From Lingula anatina (taxonomy: Eukaryota > Brachiopoda > Lingulata > Lingulida > Lingulidae): a stretch of 64,000 nt of DNA. How positions within the stretch are numbered: the stretch's first letter is position 1; each line of letters opens with the position of its first letter. The position numbers and the translations under genes were made by a program. Below are positions 23,141 to 34,777 of the stretch, piece after piece. Under the pieces are notes generated by a model. The model made no database searches. It was not told the origin of the DNA and worked only from the letters and a program-made list of their open reading frames with translations. Location of the stretch: NCBI RefSeq assembly GCF_001039355.2, contig NW_019776095.1, forward strand, positions 1 through 64,000. The letters run 5' to 3'.

Positions 23141-23403
23141 CAATCAACTGATGCGGCTTAGATGTCTGTCACACCTACTGAAGCTGCTAGGGGATAATAA
23201 TTATCGTTTAATTTCCCTCCTGGGACCGTGGGAGGCAGGAATCCATTGTAAAGTGCGCGCCACGTTTGATCCGCGGACTAGTTAGTCCGCAGATCAACTG
23301 GTTATGACGGCAGCCACAGGAGATGACTGCGAGAAATTGTTACAATCCTTTTGTTGTCTTTACACTACCGTTTTAACAGTGCAACTTGGATCTGAAAGTT
23401 GGC

Positions 23404-23434
<31 letters not shown>

Positions 23435-24660
23435 TGGAAAAAGTAGGGATACAGAATTGGCAATGATAATCGTTTATGTTAGGGTTCATCCATTTTATCA
23501 TTTTATTTTCACAAGTGTACAAATGAAAGAATTAACCTCTTCAGGCCTTCAGGTGCGTGATGATGATAACCATTTCCAGCACAGCTAGGGGGTGAATATA
23601 ATAATTTCATTAGTTTTACAAAAGCGTATAGAGGCAATTTCCCCCCCACCAACCGCGTACTGTTTGCAGACTTGAGAAATGATGTCAAAAATAATGATTA
23701 TTACAGGCCCAGGTCTGTGTTATAAAACTTGACTGATAATAAGAAGTAAATAAACCACCTGTTTGTTATCTAGGCAGTAATATGCATTTGCCATGCAAAG
23801 ACACGCATTACAACAGAGCTTATGCTTTACTCTCTCTCTTAGTAAAAAACTTCCTTATTTACCTGTTAGAAAAAAAAACGCAAAAAATAATCTGGACAGG
23901 TCAAAAGGTATACGTATTCATACAAGATGTTAGCAAATAATTAAAATAAATAAATAAATAAATTAATAAATAAATAAAATGTAATTTTTGGTTGAGAACA
24001 TGCATAAACCGGTCACTGATGCAACCGGTGTGCATGCATTTTAACAGCGCAATAAGGTATACAGGTCAAGTCGATTGCACTGGAGGTGAAAAATGTGTTT
24101 CAGTTTAAGGGCATTTTGCACAAATAAATACCTTATAATAGGACCGTATCTGACGGGAAACGCATTTACCAATATCTCTCAAACACTGTAAGTATGAATA
24201 TTGGCAATCGCTTCTCAATGGCAAAACGTTCAAAATATATTTATGATCTCGCTTCGGTCCACGTGCTGTTTCCTTTTTGCTTGTCATATGTAGGTCATCT
24301 TAAAGGCCCCCCAGTGTTATGACCTAAGTTACTACTTACAGATACATTCCCTTTCACCCTACCCATACGCCCGATACGCGGATTGTACTTCCTGGATGAT
24401 CCTGTCGTTACAGTCACAGGTTTGATGGTGTAGGTGCTAGACTAATTTTATAAAACCCTCCCATTATCCACGTGGAAGGTAAAACGTATACAACATATCT
24501 TACAATATCTAGAGGCACAATTAAAGGTGAGAGGTTTTTGTGATTATTACGTTTGTAGCATAAATCCAGATTATATGAATTAAGGTTATTCTGATCTTAT
24601 CTTACTGCTTCCTGTTGTCAACTTCACTTCGATAGAACGCAGAGGTTAAATTTCCACAGT
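23140..24660. repeat. Duplicated TLR spacer block (upstream of TLR-4)
   Basis: Aligns with 15060-16570 and 29100-30470. It holds the GCGGACTAGTTAGTCCGC near-palindrome, a long A run at about 23405-23430, an (AAAT)n tract near 23943, the candidate donor at 24527 and a (GT)n tract at 24676-24720. No coding sequence is seen. Confidence 0.8.
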
Positions 24661-25595
24661 TTTTTTTTGTCAAAGTGTGTGTGCGTGTGTGTGTGTGTGT
24701 GTGTGTGCTTGTGCGTGTGTGTACGTGCCCCATCGAAAGCAATTCTATATAAACCTATTTTGAAATATTTATTCAATAGTACTACATGTAACTCGGCCTG
24801 ACTACTTTTCTCCATTGTGAGCCCCCATGTTTTCTAATCATGCATAGGAATAGAAAAACGAACCTACTTTCCAAGACATGTATTATACTGGCACTCGTAC
24901 TTAATAAATCATTGTTTAATACCTTCATGTTTTTGAAACTGTTCATGAATTTTATGTTTATATGAGCCTAGAAAGCAAATCTTAACCAGGAAGCAAAGTT
25001 GGGTGTAACCTCGTTATGTTTGGCCGTTGTGAACGCAAACACTACGTGACTTCTAGATTGTAATATAAACACTGACATTCATAGCTGCATCACTTGAGTA
25101 AATATCTATATATAGGCCACTGGTTGCAGTCAATTACACAGGCTTTTCAAATTTCAGTCCATGTTTGCTGTGTTTGACTTTATTTTTTTCTTTTGCCAAC
25201 ACTGTCTTGTATTTTCGACAGTATTTAGTGCTGCCAAAAAGCACACACTGCTATAAATTCAACTTTACTCGATTATGTTAGATTGTGAAAGATTAAAGAA
25301 ATTAGTATTTGGCATGGTCGCATTTTTTTGTTTGATACATACAGGTCATAATGAACATGCTATTTGCAATTTCTTTGTATTTGTTTTTTCTAACCTTTAT
25401 TTACAGCCTTAATTGTGTTGCTTTTGTCTCGCACTGGTATGTGTTAAGAAGTAACACGTATTTTTCTTACGCGTACCGTGGTAACATTTCTTATGTTTTG
25501 CCAAACCAAATAACATTCAAAAGGATGATAGATTTTGAAATGTTTTCTCATCTATGCAGGCCTTATTGAAGACAGATTCCAAAACCATGTCTATT

Positions 25596-25889
25596 CAGTG
25601 GCAGATTTAGAGGGGGGGGGGGGGGGGGAAGTCAAGGGTTCCTGACCCCCTTCCCCTTCAGTTTCTGAAAAATTTATCACTCCAATATTCCTCTCTTGAA
25701 ATTAGAATTTTAACTAACTAAATCGTAGTTCTAAACCATACCAAATGGCAATGTTTGCTCTCCAAAATACCAAAATAATTTTGGGGGCCTTGAGCGGGGA
25801 GCAAACCCACACAAAGGGGCGATAGACGGCTTCGCATCCGAGGTCTGCCGTTCCGGACGCCCCTTCAAATAATCCTTGATCTGCCCCTG
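25596..25889. mobile_element. GGCGGAT-type inverted-repeat element upstream of TLR-4
   Basis: Orthologous in position to 18607-18880 and 33601-33849. It carries a poly-G expansion at about 25611-25628 just inside its left end. Confidence 0.7.
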
Positions 25890-26234
25890 AGCTCGAGACT
25901 TTTTTGTCACAACATTGTATTCATGAAATTGTGATTTCCTGATCAAAATCTTAGCTATACTAGTAGAAAATTAACAGCCTATGTAACGAAACCATACCTG
26001 ATGCCGTGCCTATGTGATAATATGTACTCAACATTTCATCAATGTTATAGCTACATATACAGGGACATGAATATTGTACCTGTTTAGTTAAGACCTTCAC
26101 AAGGACAGGGTTACTAGAGCTTGGACCTGAATCTTCTAGATGTTTAACATTCTTAAGATGCAGATACCAACACATCATCGTTAACAAATATGAGAAATAT
26201 ATGCCATTGTTTTCATCCGCAGGTTTGTGACGAC

Positions 26235-28316
26235 ATGAGGACAGCTGTTGCAGTACTGGTTATCTTTATGCTAAACAACTGGACGGCTGAAGCTTTCTAC
26301 TGTCCACAAGGATGTCGATGCGATCCCCATCTTCGAAAGGTGAATTGTAATCATTTGCACCTGACACAGGTCCCTAAGTGCGACAATTCGACCTTGTCTC
26401 TGTTCCTTACCGGCAACCGGATAGCCACTTTGCAAAACGATTCATTTGCAGGCCCTTCTCGACTGAAAAATCTGTCGCTGGTCAGCAACCTTCTGACTGA
26501 CATAGACATTGCTACCTTTCAACCCTTGATCAACATACGTTTGATAAATCTAGCGGAAAATACGATATTACCTCTTGATAGCCTTGCGCCAGTGTTTTGT
26601 TATATATCTAAAACAATACAAGTACTGTCGCTGTACAACTTGAAAAAACTCTCCAAAACTAAAACACTAAAAAGTTCCCTTTTCCGTTGCCTCAGAAATA
26701 GCAATCTTACACAATTGGATTTAAGCAATAACGGCATCCACGCACTTCCAGGCTCCATTTTCGCAGATCTGACGGATTTGCGAATACTCCTTTTACGAGG
26801 AAATAATTTAGATACTGTAGAGACCAATACATTTGCTGGTTTGAGGAATCTACGCTGGCTGGATTTACGCGATAACCAATTGGACAAAATTCCAAACTTT
26901 GGAAATGAAACGCATCCATTCTTTCCAAAACTGTTTGAATTAAGCTTGGGTAAAAATAACATTAACTCTGTCACACCTACTGATTTCATAGCCTTACAAA
27001 GCGCCGAAAAGTTAGACTTAGGATGGAATTTAATCAAAATTCTACCAGGCAACATGTTTAAATACATGCCCAAATTGCAACATGTCTTGTTAAGGAATCA
27101 GCGGAATTTGCGATCGATTTTACAGATGGCGTTTGCCAGCAATTCTCTCATCTATCTTGACATAAGCGTGAACAAATATACCTTTTCCTCAGACCGATGT
27201 GACATATTCTCCAATTCACCAAACTTGCACGATCTGTCTATGCATGACAACCAGTTGAATGATATGAATTCTACCGCATTAGAAACTGTGTTTCGCAATC
27301 TTACAAAACTAAGGAAACTGTACCTCCAAAACTCTAAACTAGCAAACCTTCCTGCAAAAATGTTCGTTAACAATGGAATGCTGAGTACGCTTCAACTGCA
27401 ATCTAACTACCTGTCAACGTGGGATCCAATCGTTTTCCTACCGCTTCTGTCATTAAAACATCTGTTCATGGATCACAATCACATTCGTATTCTAAATGAA
27501 ACGTCGTTTCCGCAGTTCATATGGACTAATCTGACGGAAGTTAATTTGGCGGGAAACCCCTTTTCCTGTACGTGTGAAAATTTATGGTTCCGGAATTGGA
27601 TACAATCCACCAAGGCAAAAGTCCTACAGCTCCATAAATACATTTGTTACTCCGCAAAAACTCCATTTCTAGATTGGCATCCAACCAAAGCCCAATGCAC
27701 GCCGCTACCAGCATGGGTCATAGCCAGTGCCATCGGGGTCTCTATAATGTTATTTCTGGCACTCGTGATAGTGGTGTCCCACCGTTATCGATGGTACATA
27801 CGCTACTGGTGCTTTACACTGCGTTCCCGTTACAAACGCCTCGAACCGTTTGAAGATAACGGTGCCTTCGTATTCGACGCATTTGTGTCCTACAACTGTC
27901 ATGATCGCCACTGGGTTATTCAAAGACTGCTCCCGAAATTGGAATATGACGCAGGTTTCAAACTTTGTCTTCACGACAGAGATTTTATCGTAGGCCATGA
28001 CATCGTGGATAACATCGTAGACGCTTTAGAGGTCAGTAGAAAGGCGATTCTCGTATTGTCCAACAACTTTGCTCAGAGTCAATGGTGCCAATTGGAAATG
28101 ACGATGGCTCAACACAAGCTATTTGATGAGAACAAGGATATCCTGGTCTTGATATTGCTGGAGGACATCAAACCTGAGAACCTCAGCAATAGACTGACCC
28201 TGTTGCTAAGGAAGCAGACCTACATAGAGTGGCCTCGCGAGGAAGAAGGTCAAGAGCTCTTCTGGGAAAGAGTGAAGGCATCTCTCCAAATACACTCTGG
28301 GCATGGAATGCTATAA
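26235..28316 (+). CDS. TLR-4: Toll-like receptor, 693 aa, single coding exon
   Basis: The domains in order are: signal peptide 1-20, LRRNT (FYCPQGCRCD), about 16 LRRs, LRRCT (FSCTC), a transmembrane helix at about 494-514, and a TIR domain at about 545-693 with FDAFVSYN, LCLHDRDFIVGHD and FWERV. The start follows a splice acceptor (TTTTCATCCGCAG) ending at 26222; the open frame upstream of it is intronic or UTR. The LRRCT lacks about five residues present in TLR-3 and TLR-5 (CYSAKTPF against CYAPEKLAKTPF), which shortens the loop before the membrane. The ectodomain is closest to what remains of TLR-1, so this copy is the best reference for the deletion there. The BB-loop residue is Val, at about 586. 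Ligand and expression are unknown. Confidence 0.95.
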   Translation: MRTAVAVLVIFMLNNWTAEAFYCPQGCRCDPHLRKVNCNHLHLTQVPKCDNSTLSLFLTGNRIATLQNDSFAGPSRLKNLSLVSNLLTDIDIATFQPLINIRLINLAENTILPLDSLAPVFCYISKTIQVLSLYNLKKLSKTKTLKSSLFRCLRNSNLTQLDLSNNGIHALPGSIFADLTDLRILLLRGNNLDTVETNTFAGLRNLRWLDLRDNQLDKIPNFGNETHPFFPKLFELSLGKNNINSVTPTDFIALQSAEKLDLGWNLIKILPGNMFKYMPKLQHVLLRNQRNLRSILQMAFASNSLIYLDISVNKYTFSSDRCDIFSNSPNLHDLSMHDNQLNDMNSTALETVFRNLTKLRKLYLQNSKLANLPAKMFVNNGMLSTLQLQSNYLSTWDPIVFLPLLSLKHLFMDHNHIRILNETSFPQFIWTNLTEVNLAGNPFSCTCENLWFRNWIQSTKAKVLQLHKYICYSAKTPFLDWHPTKAQCTPLPAWVIASAIGVSIMLFLALVIVVSHRYRWYIRYWCFTLRSRYKRLEPFEDNGAFVFDAFVSYNCHDRHWVIQRLLPKLEYDAGFKLCLHDRDFIVGHDIVDNIVDALEVSRKAILVLSNNFAQSQWCQLEMTMAQHKLFDENKDILVLILLEDIKPENLSNRLTLLLRKQTYIEWPREEEGQELFWERVKASLQIHSGHGML

Positions 28317-28802
28317 TGGTATTACACATCCAGCCCTAAAAATAAACCAAGTGAATCTAATATAACTTTAATACTGTAATAATGAGCTAATAAACAGTTT
28401 TATCTTTCTGTTTTTAGAATGATTTAAACGACCAAAAAAAAAAAAAAAAAAAAAAAAGCGAAATATGTAGTCAATTTTGAAATATTGTTTTGTATTGTAA
28501 AATATAATATTTAAATATTGCTACATATTGTAATATATCATTCAAAATTATTGTTATTTATCCGGCACAGAGCATTTATATTTCATTTATACACTTTTTA
28601 TATATATTTAATGTATTGTTACGTATCATGGAATACATTGATTTATAAAAACAGGATTATGTATTGTTTTAAGAGTACATTTCTCTACCACAAGTTGTTT
28701 TGCACGGTCCCCTCGGTGTTGTAAAACCAATAATTCACGTTCATTAGAATAGAATATTACTAGTACACTTAATTCTTGTACTGTCGTGTCGGTAATTAAC
28801 AC

Positions 28803-29000
28803 ACCATTCCTAGACCCTATCGTACAAACTGTGGATTGATCTATCTCCAAGAGGATTCTTGCTAAATTGCGATCAACCTTACCGGCTTAGATGTCTATCA
28901 CGCCTACTGAAGCTCCTAGGGGATAATAATTATCGTTTAGCTACGATCCCCTAGGAGATAGATAGATCAACAGGTAGTACAATAGTGTCTGGGAATGGTC
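28803..29000. mobile_element. Inverted-repeat element (GATCGATC-type MITE), third copy
   Basis: The left end ACCATTCCTAGACCCTATCG and the right end TAGTGTCTGGGAATGGT are inverted repeats that extend inward for about 45 bp with mismatches (GGATTGATCTATCTCC against GGAGATAGATAGATCAAC). Partial copies lacking the right end stand after TLR-2 (14989) and TLR-3 (21758). Confidence 0.65.
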
Positions 29001-29253
29001 CTTAAGACAGTGGACACATTAGGGCCATCTGATCCACGGATTAACAGGTCCGCGGATCAAATATGGCACCATCAATTTAAATGCGTGCCGAGATTTAAAT
29101 GCCCTGCCCCCTGCTGGAACCGTGGGCGGCAGGAATCCATTGTCAAGTGCGCGCCATATTTGATCCGCGGACTAGTTACTGGTTGTGACTGCAGGCAATT
29201 CTTTTGATGTCTTTACACTACAGTTTAAATAGCGCAACTTGGATCTTAAATTG

Positions 29254-29286
<33 letters not shown>

Positions 29287-29289
<3 letters not shown>

Positions 29290-31476
29290 TGGAAAAAGTA
29301 GGGATACAGGACTGGCAATGATAATCGCTTATGTTAGGGTTCATCCATTTTATCATTATTTTCAGAAGTGTACAAATAATAAAATAATCCTTTCCAGGAC
29401 TTCAGGTGAAAAGTTAAAAATGATAGCCTTTTCCAGCATCATCTGGGAGTGAATATGATTTTTATTAGTTCTCCTAAAGCATATAGAGGGCATTCCACCC
29501 ACCCCACCCAACGCGTACTGTTTGTTGACTTGAGTAATGATGTCAAAAAAACAATAATTATGATAGGCCCAGGCCTGTGTTATAAAGCTAGACTGATAAT
29601 AAGAAGTTAATAACCCACCTGTTTGTCATCTAGACATAAAAATGCATTTGCCATGCAAAGGCACGTATAACAGCAGAGCTTATGCTACACTCTGTCTGAA
29701 TAAATAACTTCCTTATATACTTGTTAGAAAAAATAAATAAAAACTCACAAATAATCTGGATAGGTCAAAAGGTATATGTATGCATACAAGATGTTTGCAA
29801 TAAATAAATAAATGAATTAAATAACATAAATGATTAAATAAAATATAAATTAAATGAAAAATGTTTGTTAAGAACATAAGCCGGTCAATAAAACCGTGTG
29901 CACACGGATTTTATCAGCGCAAGAAGGTATGCAGGTCAGGTCGATTGCACTGGAGGGAAAACTGTGTTTCAGTTTATTTTTTATAAATATCTCCCAAACA
30001 CTCTAAATATGGATATTGGCAATCACTTCTCAATGTCAAAATGTCAACGTTAAAATATATCTTTATGATCTCGCTTCGGTCCACGTGCTGTTTCCTTTTT
30101 GCTTGTCATATGTAGGTCATCTTAAAGGCCCCCTAGTGTTATGACCTTATAGTAACTACTTACAGGTGCATTCCCTTTCACCCTACCCATATGCCCGATA
30201 CGTGCATTGTACTTCCTGGATGATCGATATAGTCACAGGTTTGATGGTGGAGGTGCTAGACTAATTTTTTTTAAAAACTCTCCCTGAAAGATAAAACGTG
30301 CTGCAATATAGTTTACAATACCTAGAGGCACAATTAAAGGTGAGAGGTTTTCGTGATTGTTAAGTTTGTAGCATAAATCCAGATTATATTAATTAAGGTT
30401 ATTCTATTTTATTGCTTCCTGTTGTCAACTTCACTTCTATAGAACGCAGAGGTCAAACCTCTGTCAAGGTGTGTGTGTGCGTGTGCGCGTGTGTGTGATT
30501 GCGCCATCGAAAGCAATTTTATATGAACCTATTTTGAAATACTTATTCAATAGTAATACATGTAGCTCGGCGTGTTTAGTTTTCTCCATTGTGACCCCCC
30601 CCATGTTTTTAATCATGCGTAGGAATTTTAATTAAAATAAACGAACCTAACTTCCAAGGCATGTATTATACTGCAACTCATACTTAATATATCATTGTTT
30701 TATACCTTCATGTTTTCGTAACTATTAATGAATTTTATGTTCATATGAGCCTAGGAAGCAAATCTTAACCAGGAAGCAAATGTGGATGTAACCTGGATAT
30801 CTTTGACCGTTGTAAACGCAAACACTCCACTTTTACCGGTAGATAAGTAGATAATTATATAAATACTGCCACTCATAGCTGCATCACTGGAGTAAATATC
30901 TTTATATAGGCCACAGGCTTTTCAAATACCAGTCCATGTTTGACTTTGGAACGTTTTTTTTTTCCTTTTGCCTACACTGTCTTGTATCTTCAACAGTATT
31001 TAGTGCCGCCAGGTGCCGCCAGGAAGCACACACTTGTATTCAACTTTGCTATATTGTGAAAGATTATAGAAATTAGTATATACTTATAAGCCACGGTAGC
31101 ATTTTTTGATACAAAGAGGTCATCTTGGACATGCTATATGAAAAATTTTGACCGGCATACCTTATCTTTTTTTACCTTTATTCACAGCCTTAATTGTGTT
31201 GCTTTTGTCTCGCACTGATATGTGTTAAGAAATGATACGGACTTTTCTTGCGCTTGCCGTATCTTTTGACAAACCAAATAAATTTCAAAGGGGTTATCGA
31301 TTTTGAAATGTTTTCTCGTCTATGTAGGCCTTATTGAATATAGATTCCAAATCCATGTCTATTCAGTGGCGGATTTAGAGGGGGTCAGGGGGTCCTGACC
31401 CCCTCCCCCCTTCGGTTTCTGAAAAATATATCACTCCAATATTCCCCCTCTTGAAATTAGAATTTTAACTAACTAA
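29287..31476. repeat. First copy of a ~2.2-kb direct repeat abutting a single N
   Basis: Matches 31523-33713 almost base for base, including shared rare features such as the order of the GT and poly-C tracts. Differences are a few substitutions, run-length changes and one small duplication (the GTGCCGCCAG unit near 31010). It ends abruptly inside the GGCGGAT element at the N. Its content is TLR spacer: A run, (AAAT)n, candidate donor at 30340, GT tract and truncated MITE. Confidence 0.85.
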
Positions 31477-31477
31477 N
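31477..31477. other. Single-N join between two near-identical 2.2-kb copies
   Basis: The left side stops within AACTAACTAA and the right side starts in a long A run that corresponds to the A run at 29257-29286. This is what two overlapping but unmerged contigs, or two haplotypes placed end to end, would produce. Confidence 0.75.
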
Positions 31478-31521
<44 letters not shown>

Positions 31522-31522
31522 A

Positions 31523-33713
31523 ATGGTGGAAAAAGTAGGGATACAGGCTGGCAATGATAATCGCTTATGTTAGGGTTCATCCATTTTATCATTATTTTCA
31601 CAAGTGTACAAATAATAGAATAATCCTTTCCAGGACTTCAGGTGAAAAGTTAAAAATGATAACCTTTTCCAGCATCATCTGGGAGTGAATATGATTTTTA
31701 TTAGTTCTCCTAAAGCATATAGAGGGCATTCCACCCACCCCACCCAAAGCGTACTGTTTGTAGACTTGAGTAATGATGTCAAAAAAACAATAATTATGAT
31801 AGGCCCAGGCCTGTGTTATAAAGCTAGACTGATAATAAGAAGTTAATAACCCACCTGTTTGTAATCTAGACATCAAAATGCATTTGCCATGCAAAGGCAC
31901 GTATAACAGCAGAGCTTATGCTACACTCTGTCTGAATAAATAACTTCCTTATATACTTGTTAGAAAAAATAAATAAAAACTCACAAATAATCTGGATAGG
32001 TCAAAAGGTATATGTATTCATACAAGATGTTTGCAATAAATAAATAAATGAATTAAATAACATAAATGATTAAATAAAATATAAATTAAATGAAAAATGT
32101 TTGTTAAGAACATAAGCCGGTCAATAAAACCGTGTGCACACGGATTTTATCAGCGCAAGAAGGTATGCAGGTCAGGTCGATTGCACTGGAGGGAAAACTG
32201 TGTTTCAGTTTATTTTTTATAAATATCTCCCAAACACTCTAAATATGGATATTGGCAATCACTTCTCAATGTCAAAATGTCTACTTTAAAATATATCTTT
32301 ATGATCTCTCTTCGGTCCACGTGCTGTTTCCTTTTTGCTTGTCATATGTAGGTCATCTTAAAGGCCCCCTAGTGTTATGACCTTATAGTAACTACTTACA
32401 GGTGCATTCCCTTTCACCCTACACATATGCCCGATACGTGCATTGTACTTCCTGGATGATCGATATAGTCACAGGTTTGATGGTGGAGGTGCTAGACTAA
32501 TTTTTTTAAAAACTCTCCCTGAAAGATAAAACGTGCTGCAATATAGTTTACAATACCTAGAGGCACAATTAAAGGTGAGAGGTTTTCGTGATTGTTAAGT
32601 TTGTAGCATAAATCCAGATTATATTAATTAAGGTTATTCTATTTTATTGCTTCCTGTTGTCAACTTCACTTCTATAGAACGCAGAGGTCAAACCTCTGTC
32701 AAGGTGTGTGTGTGCGTGTGCGCGTGTGTGTGATTGCGCCATCGAAAGCAATTTTATATGAACCTATTTTGAAATACTTATTCAATAGTAATACATGTAG
32801 CTCGGCGTGTTTAGTTTTCTCCATTGTGACCCCCCCCCCCATGTTTTTAATCATGCGTAGGAATTTTAATTAAAATAAACGAACCTAACTTCCAAGGCAT
32901 GTATTAAACTGCAACTCATACTTAATATATCATTGTTTTATACCTTCATGTTTTCGTAACTATTAATGAATTTTATGTTCATATGAGCCTAGGAAGCAAA
33001 TCTTAACCAGGAAGCAAATGTGGATGTAACGTGGATATCTTTGACCGTTGTAAACGCAAACACTCCACTTCTACCGGTAGATAAGTAGATAATTATATAA
33101 ATACTGCCACTCATAGCTGCATCACTGGAGTAAATATCTTTATATAGGCCACAGGCTTTTCAAATACCAGTCCATGTTTGACTTTGGAACGTTTTTTTTT
33201 TCCTTTTGCCTACACTGTCTTGTATCTTCAACAGTATTTAGTGCCGCCAGGAAGCACACACTTGTATTCAGCTTTACTCAATTTGCTAAATTGTGAAAGA
33301 TTATAGAAATTAGTATATACTTATAAGCCACGGTAGCATTTTTTGATACAAAGAGGTCATCTTGGACAAGCTATATGAAAATTTTTGACCGGCATACCTT
33401 ATCTTTTTTTACCTTTATTCACAGCCTTAATTGTGTTGCTTTTGTCTCGCACTGATATGTGTTAAGAAATGATACGGACTTTTCTTGCGCTTGCCGTATC
33501 TTTTGACAAACCAAATAAATTTCAAAGGGGTTATCGATTTTGAAATGTTTTCTCGTCTATGTAGGCCTTATTGAATATAGATTCCAAATCCATGTCTATT
33601 CAGTGGCGGATTTAGAGGGGGTCAGGGGGTCCTGACCCCCTCCCCCCTTCGGTTTCTGAAAAATATATCACTCCAATATTCCCCCTCTTGAAATTAGAAT
33701 TTTAACTAACTAA
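31523..33713. repeat. Second copy of the ~2.2-kb direct repeat
   Basis: Almost identical to 29287-31476. This copy continues through the complete GGCGGAT element into the TLR-5 upstream region, so it is the one in proper context. The candidate non-coding exon donor is at 32575. Confidence 0.85.
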
Positions 33714-33849
33714 ATCATAGTTCTAAACCTTACCAAAGGGTACTGTTTGCTCTCCAAAACACCAAAGATTTTACGGGCCCCTTCAGCAGGACCTAAACCC
33801 AGCTCTGTCGTTCCATTCCCCCCTTCAAACAATCCTTGATCCGCCCCTG
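33601..33849. mobile_element. GGCGGAT-type inverted-repeat element upstream of TLR-5
   Basis: The left end is CAGTGGCGGATTTAGAG and the right end is CTTGATCCGCCCCTGAG. It is orthologous in position to the elements upstream of TLR-3 and TLR-4. Confidence 0.7.
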
Positions 33850-34094
33850 AGCTCAAGACATTTATTTGCCACAACATGGTATGCATGAATTCGTGATTTT
33901 CCTGATCAGAATCTTGGATATACTTGTAGAAACAGATATATAATCAAGCCATACCATGGTGTTATTGGAGTTAAGATACCGTGGGATAATACTTACTAAA
34001 CATTTCATCAGTGTCGTTGCTAGAGGTGCACGAATATTGTACCTGTTTGGTTAGGACCTTCACAAGGACAGGGATACTAGAGCTTGGGACTGAA

Positions 34095-34666
34095 CCCAGC
34101 AGGCATAGTCGAGTTGGATCAACGTTGAAAACAGGTTGATACGTTTAATTGCCGATGATCTACCTAAATTCAACGTAAAATCAACGTTGATCCAGCCACG
34201 TCAAAACACCGTCATAATGTGACGTTGACTCAACGTTGTATTTTGGTCATTGACACAACCTTGCAGACATGGATTGTAATTTAAAATATTAATTATTGAA
34301 AACGTGATACTTTGTTTATCAATACTGTAACTAACTTTATCAAAATAATAAAAAAGTGTTTTAAAGTAAAAGTGACAGTTGTTTTGTGTCTGTAGTGAAC
34401 AAGTGCATTTTCTAAACTTGTTATTCATAAATACATTCCAATAAACTTCCTTGCAAGGTCAGCTAATACTAGGATGAATAAGTTCCTGTAAATGTGATGC
34501 AGTGAAGTAAATAAAGGTGACAGTTCTCGGTATCCTGTGTATATATATATATATATAGTTAAAATTTCCAAGGATTATACATATATATATATATATATGT
34601 ATTAACCTTGGAAATTTTAACTTAAAGGCCATACCAACGTTAAAACAACATAATTTGCCGGCTGGG
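34095..34666. mobile_element. 572-bp DNA element with CCCAGCAGGC/GCCGGCTGGG ends and GAA target duplication
   Basis: The boundaries are set by comparison with the empty sites upstream of TLR-3 and TLR-4, which read CTGAATCTTCT. Here the same sequence is ACTGAA-[element]-GAATCTTCT, giving a 3-bp GAA duplication. The ends CCCAGCAGGC and GCCGGCTGGG are imperfect inverted repeats. The interior has CAACGTTGA words, an AT microsatellite and a hairpin (GTTAAAATTTCCAAGG with CCTTGGAAATTTTAAC). It is non-coding and non-autonomous; the superfamily is not assigned. Confidence 0.85.
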
Positions 34667-34777
34667 GAATCTTCTAAATATTTAACTTTCTCAAGGTGTA
34701 GATACCAACATACTGTATATACGTTGAAAAATATGAGAAATATATGCCGTTGTTTTCATCCACAGGTTTGTTCCAAC

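Noticed and set aside
26600-27073. Minus-strand frame of 157 codons opposite the TLR-4 leucine-rich repeats (also in TLR-3 and TLR-5)
   Set aside because: It is a by-product of Leu-rich codon usage on the sense strand; its length varies between copies and it encodes no recognisable domain.
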